From Mogibacterium sp. (GTDB lineage Bacteria > Bacillota > Clostridia > Peptostreptococcales > Anaerovoracaceae), in contig JAFWHB010000014.1 in the NCBI GenBank assembly GCA_017512145.1, forward strand, positions 1 to 64,000: a DNA stretch of 64,000 nucleotides, written 5' to 3'. This document shows positions 8,679-16,748 of the stretch, piece by piece. The position numbers and the translations under genes are program-made. How positions within the stretch are numbered: position 1 is the first letter of the stretch; each line of letters starts with the position of its first letter. The notes below the pieces were generated by a model. That model saw only the letters and a program-made list of their open reading frames with translations. It was not told the origin of the DNA and made no database searches.

Positions 8679-10736
8679 TTACAATTCGAGATCTCCAAGT
8701 GACTTCTCCCAGAGGGTCTTCTCGCCCTGAGGTGTGGCAGGATCCGGAAGGTTCGCAGGGGCACCGGGATCGCCGGCGTTCCCCGGGAAGCTGCCGAGCA
8801 TTCCTGCATAAGCCTCGAGCATATCGTATGTCATAGCAGCCCTGATACCGGAATCTACCGAATTCACTTCCGGATTCCACATCCTGGTGCTGTTAGCCCA
8901 CATTCTCATCTCTGTCTCGATCCATATCCTGACACTATCCTTGTAATTCGGAGCGTCACACCATATGAAGAAGTACCCGCCTCCGAATTTGTCATCAGCG
9001 ACATAGGCCTCAGCCTTCTTCTTGGATGAGAACGACCTCGGGTCCCAGTTCTTGTAGATATTCTCGGCATTTACGGTCTTGTAGCGGCCCTTCATTATGT
9101 CCTTGCCGCCTATCTTCCTGACAACGTAATAGCTCCACTGCATCACGCCGTTGTAGACAGTGTGGCCCTTCTCTGCAAAATGCTTTGCACTGTTGTTCGT
9201 AAGATCCCAGCAGGTGACAGCGACCGACTCTCTCAGATCAACATGCTGGTTCTTGTTGATATCTATCTCATCATTGAAGACTCTGCAGGTGTAGCCCTTG
9301 CTCTCGAGCCTCTCAGTTACCGAGTTCAGGTATGATATGAAGGCGTCGCTCGAGCTGCCCTTGCCTATTCCAAGCACCTTCCTTGCGTACTTGCTCCAGT
9401 GCTCCAGGAACAGCCATCTGTTGTCGTACGACACTTCATTATCGCCGAGCATGAAATTGCTCCAGCCCATTATCTCGTCTCCGCAGATATCAAAACCCGT
9501 GCATCCGAGGCTGCGGAAGAAGTCCGCGTAGTCGTCGATGAGAGCATTCGAGAAAGCTACTGCGTGTTCTTTCGTTATGTCGATGCCGATGTCCGTGACC
9601 TTGAGAGTGTGTCCGTCTCTTGCATAATGATTGGCAATGGAGCCAAATCCCTTAGTAGTGTTCCTGTCATAGGTCACTCCGCCGTAGGTGAAGGAGAAAT
9701 CAGGATTCTTCTTAACATACTCAGCATACTTTGACACCATGTAGCGGTTGTGTCCCGGAGTATCGATCGAAGGTATCACATTCATATGATACATATGAGC
9801 CGTCTCGACGATCTCCTTCATCTCATCGCGGCTGATGGAATCCAGCCCCTCTGTGAGCCACGGGAAGACAGCCGAGTCAAATCTCAGGCCTTCGGCCTCT
9901 GAGAAATGCAGGACGATCGTATTGTAGCGCATCAGCGAGGCCCTTCTTATGAAGTTCCTGAGCCATTCCTTGCTGAAGTATTTGCGCGCGCAGTCGATGA
10001 ATATGGTTCTCTCTCTGAGATCCGGCGCGTCGCTTATCCTGAATCTGTTAAGAGTTATCCTGCCTGCATCCGTCTTCTTCTCAAGGCAGATCTGCATCAG
10101 AGTCAGGAGCCCCTGATAGATGCCGTCCTCAGTGCATGCCCTGAGCCAGATCCTCTCATCCGCATCGAGCTCGTATGCCTCAGCCGGCTCTGCCTTCTCA
10201 AGATGCTTGGTGATCTCAGCAAGGAATTCATTCCTGTTCATGAGATCTATTATGATATCGCTCTCAAGAGCCTTATCGAGCGGTCCGTATGCTATTGCAA
10301 GAGGCCTGTCTCCGGCAATGCCATATGCTGCAAACATAGATCCTGCGAGAGCGACCGTATCTGCAAGCTCCTGCGGCACCGCATCTTCTCCGCAGACAAT
10401 ATAGAATCTCGAGTCTGAAGTGATGTCCACTGTCCCGGCAACAGGTCTGTAATCCTGAACGAGGGCTTCTGCGAAAGTCCCAGCGGAAGCCTCAAGTCTC
10501 GGCCGTGCCTCTCGTGCATCATATGCCTCAGAAGTCCAGCTGCCCTGACCGTAAAGGTCAACTGCTATCTCTTCAGCCATCATGTCCGGGGAATCCGAAT
10601 ATGCAAAGGTATAGGCAGGCAGCGCACAAACCATTAAAGTGCACGCAAGCAAAGAGACCAGGAGCCTTGCAGCTCCTGTCTTAAATGATCTGTATGCTGT
10701 TCTCTTAGTCTTACGGTCTGTGTTCCTTATAGTCAT
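8679..10736 (-). CDS. Secreted beta-N-acetylhexosaminidase, glycoside hydrolase family 20
   Basis: A 685-residue enzyme with an N-terminal signal: a basic stretch of Lys/Arg, then a hydrophobic run ending in ALPAYTFAYS. It should act outside the cell on terminal N-acetylhexosamine residues of glycans or wall fragments. Family 20 features are an alpha/beta N-domain, HFSEAEGLRF, IPSIDTPGHNRYM, and the catalytic Asp-Glu pair at 420-421 in CGDEIMGW, the Glu being the acid and the Asp orienting the substrate acetamido group. No sortase or lipobox anchor is seen, so it is probably released or loosely held. Its ATG overlaps the mntP stop (ATGA), meaning translational coupling to a manganese exporter, which is an odd pairing. 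Confidence 0.9.
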   Translation of the reverse strand: MTIRNTDRKTKRTAYRSFKTGAARLLVSLLACTLMVCALPAYTFAYSDSPDMMAEEIAVDLYGQGSWTSEAYDAREARPRLEASAGTFAEALVQDYRPVAGTVDITSDSRFYIVCGEDAVPQELADTVALAGSMFAAYGIAGDRPLAIAYGPLDKALESDIIIDLMNRNEFLAEITKHLEKAEPAEAYELDADERIWLRACTEDGIYQGLLTLMQICLEKKTDAGRITLNRFRISDAPDLRERTIFIDCARKYFSKEWLRNFIRRASLMRYNTIVLHFSEAEGLRFDSAVFPWLTEGLDSISRDEMKEIVETAHMYHMNVIPSIDTPGHNRYMVSKYAEYVKKNPDFSFTYGGVTYDRNTTKGFGSIANHYARDGHTLKVTDIGIDITKEHAVAFSNALIDDYADFFRSLGCTGFDICGDEIMGWSNFMLGDNEVSYDNRWLFLEHWSKYARKVLGIGKGSSSDAFISYLNSVTERLESKGYTCRVFNDEIDINKNQHVDLRESVAVTCWDLTNNSAKHFAEKGHTVYNGVMQWSYYVVRKIGGKDIMKGRYKTVNAENIYKNWDPRSFSSKKKAEAYVADDKFGGGYFFIWCDAPNYKDSVRIWIETEMRMWANSTRMWNPEVNSVDSGIRAAMTYDMLEAYAGMLGSFPGNAGDPGAPANLPDPATPQGEKTLWEKSLGDLEL

Positions 10737-11335
10737 ATCCCTCTGAAGAATATCTCTATACCTATCAGTATGAGGACGATGCCCCCGAATACTGAAGCCT
10801 TGCCTGAGAGTCGGGTTCCTATCTGTCTGCCAAGCATAAGGCCTGCAAGACAGATAACGAGTGTAACGATTCCGATTATTATTGTTGATGCGAGCGCCTC
10901 GTAAAATCCGTACCGCTCAATTGTAAATCCGACAGACAGAGCATCTATCGATGTTGCAATTCCCTGCAGCACTATATCTGAAGGTGTCAGTCTCTTGGAA
11001 CGCACAGGCTCCGAGTCACTGTCAGCAGTACTGCGGGCTTTCATTTCCTTCACGCCTTCGTGCAGCATCTCTCCGCCTATGTACAGAAGGAGCAGAAGAG
11101 CGATCCACGGAATGAATTTCTCAAGGACGCTGAATTTGTCTACTGCAGTCCTGACCAGTATCCAGCCGATCAGAGGCATGGCGAACTGGAATCCTGCAAA
11201 GGTCCCCGCTATCTGCAGCATCCTGCCCTTTCTCATATCCGGCTCGCCGAGTCCGTCAGCAAGTGATACAGAGAATGCATCCATTGCAAGACCCGCGCCG
11301 AGGAGGATGCTCATGATGATCAATTCTAGTGTCAT
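10733..11335 (-). CDS. mntP: Manganese efflux pump MntP
   Basis: A 200-residue, six-TM protein that exports Mn2+. Both family repeats are visible: GAGLAMDAFSVSLADG near residue 14 and GIATSIDALSVGF near residue 130, each with the conserved membrane Asp. The central loop is hydrophilic, as in the family. The gene lies 36 bases after the aminotransferase and its stop overlaps the start of the GH20 gene. Many mntP genes sit behind a yybP-ykoY manganese riboswitch; the space here is too short for one, so any Mn control must act further upstream or not at all. Confidence 0.93.
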   Translation of the reverse strand: MTLELIIMSILLGAGLAMDAFSVSLADGLGEPDMRKGRMLQIAGTFAGFQFAMPLIGWILVRTAVDKFSVLEKFIPWIALLLLLYIGGEMLHEGVKEMKARSTADSDSEPVRSKRLTPSDIVLQGIATSIDALSVGFTIERYGFYEALASTIIIGIVTLVICLAGLMLGRQIGTRLSGKASVFGGIVLILIGIEIFFRGI

Positions 11336-11371
11336 AAGTGTAATTCTGTTACTGTAATTGTAACTATGTTG

Positions 11372-12562
11372 TTATCTGTTCTGGTCAAGTTTGTTTATTT
11401 CTTCTATTGCCTTAAGCAGTACCGGGAATTCTTCCATTATCGGAAGTCTTACTCTTGCTGCTGATGAGTCAAGGCCCTTGAAGTCATTACCGTCGATAAC
11501 AAGAACTCCCCTCTTCCAGAATTCCTTCTTGAGATTGATCTCCGCGTTGTCGTGATACAGCATTAAGAGAGAATTGGTATCGAGTGTCTCTGCCATATGG
11601 AGATGTCCGTCACCGGCAGGATTCTCAGATGTGCAGCCGAGGACCTTGCGGATCTGGCCCTTCATCTCAGCGAAAGCATTCATGCTCTTCTCAATGAACT
11701 CACCATGTCTCAGAGCCTCTGCAGCGACCTCGCGTGTGAGCTCACCGACCATGTAAGGATTGACCATCTTATTCATATATCTGATCATGTCCTTGTGAGC
11801 GATGATATAACCCGCTCTCATGCCTGCAAGACCGAATCCCTTGGACATAGTGCGGACAACGATGAGATTAGGATATTTGCTGAAGAGCTTGATAGCCGAA
11901 TTCTCCCTAGGCATGAAGTCGCCGTACGCCTCGTCGATAATGACTGTAATGTCGAATTTGCGGGCTTCCTCTACGATGCGCTCGATATCCTCGATATCTA
12001 TGCACTGTCCGGTCGGATTGTTAGGGTTGTCGATATAGATGAAATTGTAGGATTTGACATGTTCCTGCCAGACGCCCTCTTCATTGCTCTCCTCATAGTG
12101 CATGTCGAGGAATTCATCGAGATCGAACTTGTAATTCTTGCTGCGGTCGAGCTGATACGGTGCGTATTCTATGCCAATCATCTCCGCATGCATATAATAA
12201 TCCGTGAACTGCGGCGATATTCCGAGTGCGACAGCGTTGTGCGTGTCGAAGATGTTATTGATTATGTACAAAGCGCTGATGCTGCCGTCTGTGAGCAGAA
12301 TGTTCTCGCGCTCTACATCGATCTGATCCTTCCAGTATTCCCTGATCTCATTGTATAAGCTAGGGCTGTGCGGATATGGCCCGAGTTTGGACGTATCAAA
12401 TTTGCGAACGATCTCAGAGCACTCTTCAGGGAAGCCATACGGATTGCACCCCTCACTGCAATCTACGCCGCCTTCAGGAAGCTCAATGTGATCCATTGCA
12501 TAGCTGATTTTCTCTTGCTGGAGAAGCTGTTTCTTGATTTTAAGTCTGTTCTTGCCATCCAT
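11372..12562 (-). CDS. PLP-dependent aminotransferase, class I/II, HisC-like
   Basis: The 396-residue protein has the fold-type I pattern: DNPNNPTGQ in the first half, IDEAYGDFM, and the Schiff-base lysine in RTMSKGFGLAGMRAGY. It resembles histidinol-phosphate aminotransferase and the related threonine-phosphate decarboxylase, but a true hisC sits in the his operon at 33655-34719, so this paralogue probably has another substrate. The N-terminus (DCSEGCNPYGFPE) differs from HisC. It follows the AEC transporter by 41 bases and precedes mntP by 36 bases on the same strand. The reaction cannot be named from sequence. Confidence 0.85.
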   Translation of the reverse strand: MDGKNRLKIKKQLLQQEKISYAMDHIELPEGGVDCSEGCNPYGFPEECSEIVRKFDTSKLGPYPHSPSLYNEIREYWKDQIDVERENILLTDGSISALYIINNIFDTHNAVALGISPQFTDYYMHAEMIGIEYAPYQLDRSKNYKFDLDEFLDMHYEESNEEGVWQEHVKSYNFIYIDNPNNPTGQCIDIEDIERIVEEARKFDITVIIDEAYGDFMPRENSAIKLFSKYPNLIVVRTMSKGFGLAGMRAGYIIAHKDMIRYMNKMVNPYMVGELTREVAAEALRHGEFIEKSMNAFAEMKGQIRKVLGCTSENPAGDGHLHMAETLDTNSLLMLYHDNAEINLKKEFWKRGVLVIDGNDFKGLDSSAARVRLPIMEEFPVLLKAIEEINKLDQNR

Positions 12563-12603
12563 TGTTCTAGTCTTCTTTCCTTGTGTTAGTGTTGCTTATT
12601 ACT

Positions 12604-13545
12604 TTAGAACATCCCTGCTGTCTTGAGTATGAAAAGCCAGATAGGTATCGTGAAGCAGGATGTTATAGTTGTTATTACGACCAGTTCGCCGGCAAGCTCT
12701 CCATTGCCTCCCATCGAGCTTGCCATTGCATAAGAGGCCAAAGCTACAGGTGTCGCAGACATCAGAGTTACCGCGATCAGCGGCGCATTCCTCAGTCCGA
12801 TGAAGACAGCGCCCGCGATCCCGAATGCAGGGAAGAATACCAGCTTGCCGAAGGTGCAGATGGCGATCCTCTTCCTGTCACTCTTGAAGCCCTTGAGATT
12901 CAGAGCTGCTCCGAGCAGTATCATGGCGATCGGCGAAGTGCAGTCTGAAAGGGTCGTTATTGTATTCTCTATCGGTGCCGGCAGATTGATGCCGAGTATT
13001 ATTACTATGAAAGCCGCAATACCGCCGTCGATGATAGGGTTCGTCAGGATCTTCCTGATGACTCCACCGAGGGTAGCCCTGCCGCCTCTGAACCTCTCGA
13101 AGAGTATGACAGCAGAGACGTTGTAGAACGGTACTACGAGCATCATTATTATAGCTACAGCAGTGATGTTGCCCTTACCGAAGAGATTCACTGCTATAGG
13201 GAATCCCATAAGAACATAGTTGCTGCGGTAGAGGGCCTGGATCATAGCGCCCCTCTCGTAGTTATCCTTCTCTATTGCGCAGACGAACAGCCACGATACC
13301 GCAAACTGCAGGGCTGTAAAGCCTATCGCATACAGTCCGAGCTTCATGTTCATGTTGGCGGCGATATCCTTGCCATAGAGATTGTCGAACATAATAAAAG
13401 GATAGAGAGTAATGAAGACTACGTGTGTGAATCTTCTGACCTCCTCCTCAGATATGGCGCGGGACTGCCTGAGAATGATCCCGATAATCAGATATATAGC
13501 TGACGGAATGACAGCATTTACACATATAATAAAGTTCTGAAGCAT
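12604..13545 (-). CDS. AEC-family (auxin efflux carrier type) transporter
   Basis: A membrane protein of 313 residues with about ten TM segments in two halves, of the AEC family that exports or exchanges organic acids such as malate. An upstream in-frame ATG at 13578 would add 11 residues, but it lies inside the predicted promoter, between its -35 and -10 boxes, so I choose ATG 13545, where the protein begins MLQNFIICVNAVIPSAIYL. The predicted transcription start falls one base before this ATG, so the message may be leaderless. It is the first gene of the same-strand group AEC, aminotransferase, mntP, GH20. Substrate unknown. Confidence 0.85.
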   Translation of the reverse strand: MLQNFIICVNAVIPSAIYLIIGIILRQSRAISEEEVRRFTHVVFITLYPFIMFDNLYGKDIAANMNMKLGLYAIGFTALQFAVSWLFVCAIEKDNYERGAMIQALYRSNYVLMGFPIAVNLFGKGNITAVAIIMMLVVPFYNVSAVILFERFRGGRATLGGVIRKILTNPIIDGGIAAFIVIILGINLPAPIENTITTLSDCTSPIAMILLGAALNLKGFKSDRKRIAICTFGKLVFFPAFGIAGAVFIGLRNAPLIAVTLMSATPVALASYAMASSMGGNGELAGELVVITTITSCFTIPIWLFILKTAGMF

Positions 13546-13552
13546 ACCAGAT

Positions 13553-13582
13553 ATTATATCAGAGCGGACTGTTCGCATGCAA
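13553..13582 (-). promoter_or_regulatory. Promoter of the AEC transporter group
   Basis: On the minus strand TTGCAT (13577-13582) is followed after 18 bases by a perfect TATAAT (13553-13558). The expected start is near 13546, directly at the ATG. Confidence 0.5.
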
Positions 13583-13614
13583 AAAAGATGCCCCTTTCCG
13601 AGGCATCTTTTTTT
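13581..13614 (-). terminator. Terminator of the glycine-riboswitch symporter gene
   Basis: Stem GATGCC/GGCATC (13587-13592 with 13602-13607), flanked by A and T runs on both sides, so it can work in either direction. It lies 14 bases after the symporter stop. Confidence 0.8.
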
Positions 13615-13627
13615 GATTATTTGCTTA

Positions 13628-15049
13628 TTATTTCTTTAATTTGGTCTGCTCGTAGTATGAGATGTATTCATCTCCGCTGAAGTAGTTCTTGACGAGCTTG
13701 ATTACGGTGCCTGAGAGCAGGAATACGCCGATCAGGTTAGGGATAGCCATGAGTCCGTTGAAGGTCTCAGCTACTTCCCAGATAAGTCCGAGATCCATTG
13801 TCGCACCGAGGATAGCTACAAGAGCGTAGAGCACGAGGAAAGGCTTCTGGGATTTGCTTCCGAAGAGGAACTCTGCACATCTTGTTCCGTAGAGTCCCCA
13901 TCCGAGGACAGTCGAGAATGCGAAGCAGCACATAGCTACTGCTGTGAAGATCGATACCCAGCTTCCGTAAGTGTTGGTGAAACCCTGGATTGTCAGCTCA
14001 GCACCTGCAGGCTGTCCGTACTCGATCGAAGCCTGTCCGCAGAGGATGATAAGAGCTGTCATTGTGCAGATTACGATAGTGTCTACGAATACCTCGAAGA
14101 TACCGAAGAATCCCTGCTTTACCGGGTGATTTACGTCAGCGCTGGCGTGAGCCATTGAACCTGTACCAAGACCTGCTTCGTTAGAGAAGATACCCCTTGC
14201 GATACCCTTCTGGAGGCTCAGGAATGCGCTGCCTACGATTCCGCCTGTAACTCCTGCAGGACTGAATGCTCCCTCAAAGATGGATGCGATAGCTCCAGGT
14301 ACGTACTTATAGTTGATAACGATAACTCCGAGTCCGAGCAGGATATAGAATACTGCCATGAACGGAACCAGCTTCTCTGTTACAGCACCGATTCTCTGAA
14401 CTCCGCCTATGAGGATGAATGCGATCAGTACAGCAAGAATGATTCCGAGGATGAGATTGAGAATGCTGAGACCCTTCTCTCCCATAACATTGAAGGATAC
14501 AAGAGCTGTATCGATTGATGTTGTGATTGTGTTGACCTGTGTTGCATTACCTGTTCCGAATACAGCAAGGATGCCGAATGTCGCAAACAGTCCGCCCAGC
14601 CATTTCCAGTTCTTGCCAAGGCCGTTCTTGATGTAATACATAGGGCCGCCTACATATGTTCCTGTGTCGTCGATTTCTCTGAAGTGTACAGCGAGTGTTA
14701 CTTCTGAGAACTTTGTGCACATTCCGAGGATAGCGGAGATCCACATCCAGAAGATGGCTCCAGGGCCTCCGATACCGAGCGCTCCGGCAACACCTGCGAT
14801 ATTGCCTGTTCCTACTGTGGCAGCGAGTGCCGTACACAGTGCCTGGAATGGTGTGATTGCGCCTTCCTTGGTCTCTCCCTTGGTGAAGATCTTTCCGAAG
14901 GTCTCCTTCATTGCCAGACCGAACTTGCGGATCTGGATGAAGCCGGTCCTGATGCTGAGGTAAAGTCCGATACCCAGAATACATACCATAGCCGGAATGC
15001 CCCAGACAAAGTTGTTGATGGCCGAATTGATACTAGCAATTGTTTCCAT
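13628..15049 (-). CDS. Alanine/glycine:cation symporter (AgcS/AlsT family)
   Basis: A 473-residue transporter with about eleven TM segments. Family landmarks are WGIPAMVCILGIGLYLSIRTGF at the N-terminus (positions 17-38), GTGNIAGVAGALGIGGPGA, the GGPMYYIKNGLG loop, and the SNEAGLGTGSMAHA motif near the middle. Members take up alanine or glycine with Na+. The gene is preceded by a tandem glycine riboswitch and terminator, which supports glycine as the relevant substrate. It is monocistronic, closed by its own terminator. A second family member lies at 27733-29184 without such a riboswitch. Confidence 0.95.
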   Translation of the reverse strand: METIASINSAINNFVWGIPAMVCILGIGLYLSIRTGFIQIRKFGLAMKETFGKIFTKGETKEGAITPFQALCTALAATVGTGNIAGVAGALGIGGPGAIFWMWISAILGMCTKFSEVTLAVHFREIDDTGTYVGGPMYYIKNGLGKNWKWLGGLFATFGILAVFGTGNATQVNTITTSIDTALVSFNVMGEKGLSILNLILGIILAVLIAFILIGGVQRIGAVTEKLVPFMAVFYILLGLGVIVINYKYVPGAIASIFEGAFSPAGVTGGIVGSAFLSLQKGIARGIFSNEAGLGTGSMAHASADVNHPVKQGFFGIFEVFVDTIVICTMTALIILCGQASIEYGQPAGAELTIQGFTNTYGSWVSIFTAVAMCCFAFSTVLGWGLYGTRCAEFLFGSKSQKPFLVLYALVAILGATMDLGLIWEVAETFNGLMAIPNLIGVFLLSGTVIKLVKNYFSGDEYISYYEQTKLKK

Positions 15050-15156
15050 AAATCTCTCCTTACAGCTTTGATTAGATCAGAATATTCGTTGCTGGCGAAT
15101 GGAACAATTGCATGAATGATAAGTTAAGCAAAGGGTCATTCATATAGAATCAAAAT

Positions 15157-15194
15157 GGGAGTACGACACCATAAATAATGGCATCCGTACTCCC
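15157..15194 (-). terminator. Riboswitch expression-platform terminator
   Basis: GGGAGTACG (15186-15194) pairs with CGTACTCCC (15157-15165) and is followed on the minus strand by ATTTTGATT. The base of the 5' arm shares three G residues with the likely closing stem of the second glycine aptamer, so the two could be mutually exclusive. Confidence 0.75.
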
Positions 15195-15376
15195 TGTTCC
15201 TGTTACCTGAAAGTATTACTTCTTCGGTGTCCGATATTCGGCTCTCTCCAGAGTTTCGTCAGCAAAGCGTCTGTTTGCCTGAAAGCTTCACACCTGCCTT
15301 GATGTCAGCAGGGCTTTCTTCTTCGGCGGCTGTGATCCATTCGAGTTGATTGGAATACAGCTCTTTCCACAGTTGC
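15190..15376 (-). promoter_or_regulatory. Tandem glycine riboswitch (gcvT class)
   Basis: Two aptamers follow one another on the minus strand. The 5' aptamer (about 15258-15376) has GGAAAGAG, GCCGCCGAAGAAGAAAGCC and CTTTCAGGCAAACAGACG. The 3' aptamer (about 15190-15257) has CTGGAGAGAG, ACACCGAAGAAGTAA and CTTTCAGGTAACAGGAACAG. These match the GGAGAG, CCGAAG and TCAGG..AACAG landmarks of both halves of a cooperative glycine switch. The 3' aptamer's closing stem (CTCTG with CAGGG) overlaps the following terminator by three bases, which would favour read-through when glycine is bound; that direction is inference. Confidence 0.92.
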
Positions 15377-15521
15377 GTCATACGAATATTCAAATTGACA
15401 TGTGTTTTCTATCATGAGAAAGCCTGCAAGTTCAATTGTTGTTAAAAAAATCACAGCTATGTATTAATTTAAAACAAAAATCAGACAAATACTTAATTAA
15501 ATTATGTTTAATATTGTCCAG

Positions 15522-16721
15522 TTAATTGTCCAATAGGGATTTCCCCACAATTTCTGCAAATTCGCTGCAGGTTCTGCCGCCCGGAAGACCAGTCATTTCA
15601 GCACCTATAGCATCATCTGCTGCTTTGACCGCTGCCTCGAGAGCCGCAGCCTTATCTGCGAGTCCGATATGTCTGAGGAGAAGAACGCACGCTGTCATAA
15701 GACTTGCCGGATTGGCGAGATGAGCTATGCCATCTTCTACCATTCTCGGAGCGCTTCCGTGGATCGCTTCGAACATTGCGAATCTGCTGCCGATATTTGC
15801 AGAGCCGGCTGTTCCGACACCGCCCTGTATCTGCGCAGCCTCATCAGTGATGATATCTCCATAGAGATTCGGCAGTACGAACACCTCGAACCCATCCCTT
15901 ATATCTTTGTTGACAAGGTTGGCAGCCATGATATCCACAAACCATGTATCCACAGTGATCTCCGGATAGTCCTTTGCGACCTCAAGGCATATGCTCTGAA
16001 AATCGCCGTCAGTTTTCTTCATGATGTTGGCTTTGGTGACGATTGACACTCTCTTCTTGCCATTCTCTCTGGCAAAATCGAATGCGGCCTTAGCTATTCT
16101 GCGGCTTCCCTCTGCTGTAGTGACTTTGAAATCTACAGAGAGCCCGTCTCCGGCTTTGTCGCCAAGTCTTATGCCCTTGCTGCCAAGTGCATACTCTCCC
16201 TCGGTATTCTCTCTGAAGAATGTCCAGTCTATATTCTTCTCAGGTATCCTGACAGGTCTTACATTCGCGAACAGATCGAACCTCTTACGGAGGAAAACGT
16301 TCGCGCTCTCGAGGTTCCTGCCGCCCATCGCTGCATTTGGTGTGGTCGTCGGGCCCTTGAGAAGAACATCGCACTGATCGAGCTGGCTGAGAACATTCTC
16401 AGGAACAGTCTCGCCTGCTGCAAGTCTCTCCTCTATTGTGAATCCAGTGATCTCTCTGAACTCGATCCTGCCTGATGCGATCTCATCTTCAAGGAGCCTG
16501 TCAAGCACGGCCTTAGTCTTCTCCATGATCACAGGTCCGATGCCGTCTCCCGGAGCAAGTCCTATAACTGTGCATTCCTTGTTATCTCTATCATCTGCAG
16601 ATCTGCCGGCCTCTTCTGCGATTCTGGCATTTCTCTCATACTGCTCTACCAGCATCGCTCTGAACTGCTCTGTGGCTGACCTTATCTGTTCTTCAACGTG
16701 GCTGTCGATAATATTGCTCAT
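15522..16721 (-). CDS. icd: Isocitrate dehydrogenase (isocitrate/isopropylmalate dehydrogenase family)
   Basis: A 399-residue decarboxylating dehydrogenase converting isocitrate to 2-oxoglutarate. It shows GDGIGPVI near residue 56, the substrate-binding SANVFLRKRFDLFANVRP region, FFRENTEGEY, and IITDEAAQIQGGVG with the metal-binding Asp. Genomic context (Re-citrate synthase and aconitase just upstream) makes isocitrate rather than isopropylmalate the substrate. The type resembles NAD-dependent enzymes; cofactor choice is not proven. An N-terminal extension of about 50 mostly helical residues (SHVEEQIRSATEQFRAMLVE) is longer than usual for this family. It is the last gene of the operon, 27 bases after aconitase. 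I see no clear terminator downstream. Confidence 0.9.
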   Translation of the reverse strand: MSNIIDSHVEEQIRSATEQFRAMLVEQYERNARIAEEAGRSADDRDNKECTVIGLAPGDGIGPVIMEKTKAVLDRLLEDEIASGRIEFREITGFTIEERLAAGETVPENVLSQLDQCDVLLKGPTTTPNAAMGGRNLESANVFLRKRFDLFANVRPVRIPEKNIDWTFFRENTEGEYALGSKGIRLGDKAGDGLSVDFKVTTAEGSRRIAKAAFDFARENGKKRVSIVTKANIMKKTDGDFQSICLEVAKDYPEITVDTWFVDIMAANLVNKDIRDGFEVFVLPNLYGDIITDEAAQIQGGVGTAGSANIGSRFAMFEAIHGSAPRMVEDGIAHLANPASLMTACVLLLRHIGLADKAAALEAAVKAADDAIGAEMTGLPGGRTCSEFAEIVGKSLLDN

Positions 16722-16748
16722 CTATGTTTCCTTCTTTCCCCCGGGTGA

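Larger units (their letters stand above)
15050..15521. other. 472-base gene-free region holding the glycine riboswitch leader
   Basis: No protein gene is supported here. The region carries, in minus-strand order, AT-rich sequence after the IDH gene, a poorly defined promoter (a TTGAAC element occurs near 15430), the tandem riboswitch, its terminator, and about 100 bases of leader before the symporter start. Confidence 0.8.

Noticed and set aside
11336..11371. Mn riboswitch (yybP-ykoY) before mntP
   Set aside because: Only 36 bases separate mntP from the upstream gene, too few for the element.
13546..13578. Earlier ATG for the AEC transporter
   Set aside because: It would lie between the -35 and -10 boxes of the gene's own promoter and adds residues unlike the family.
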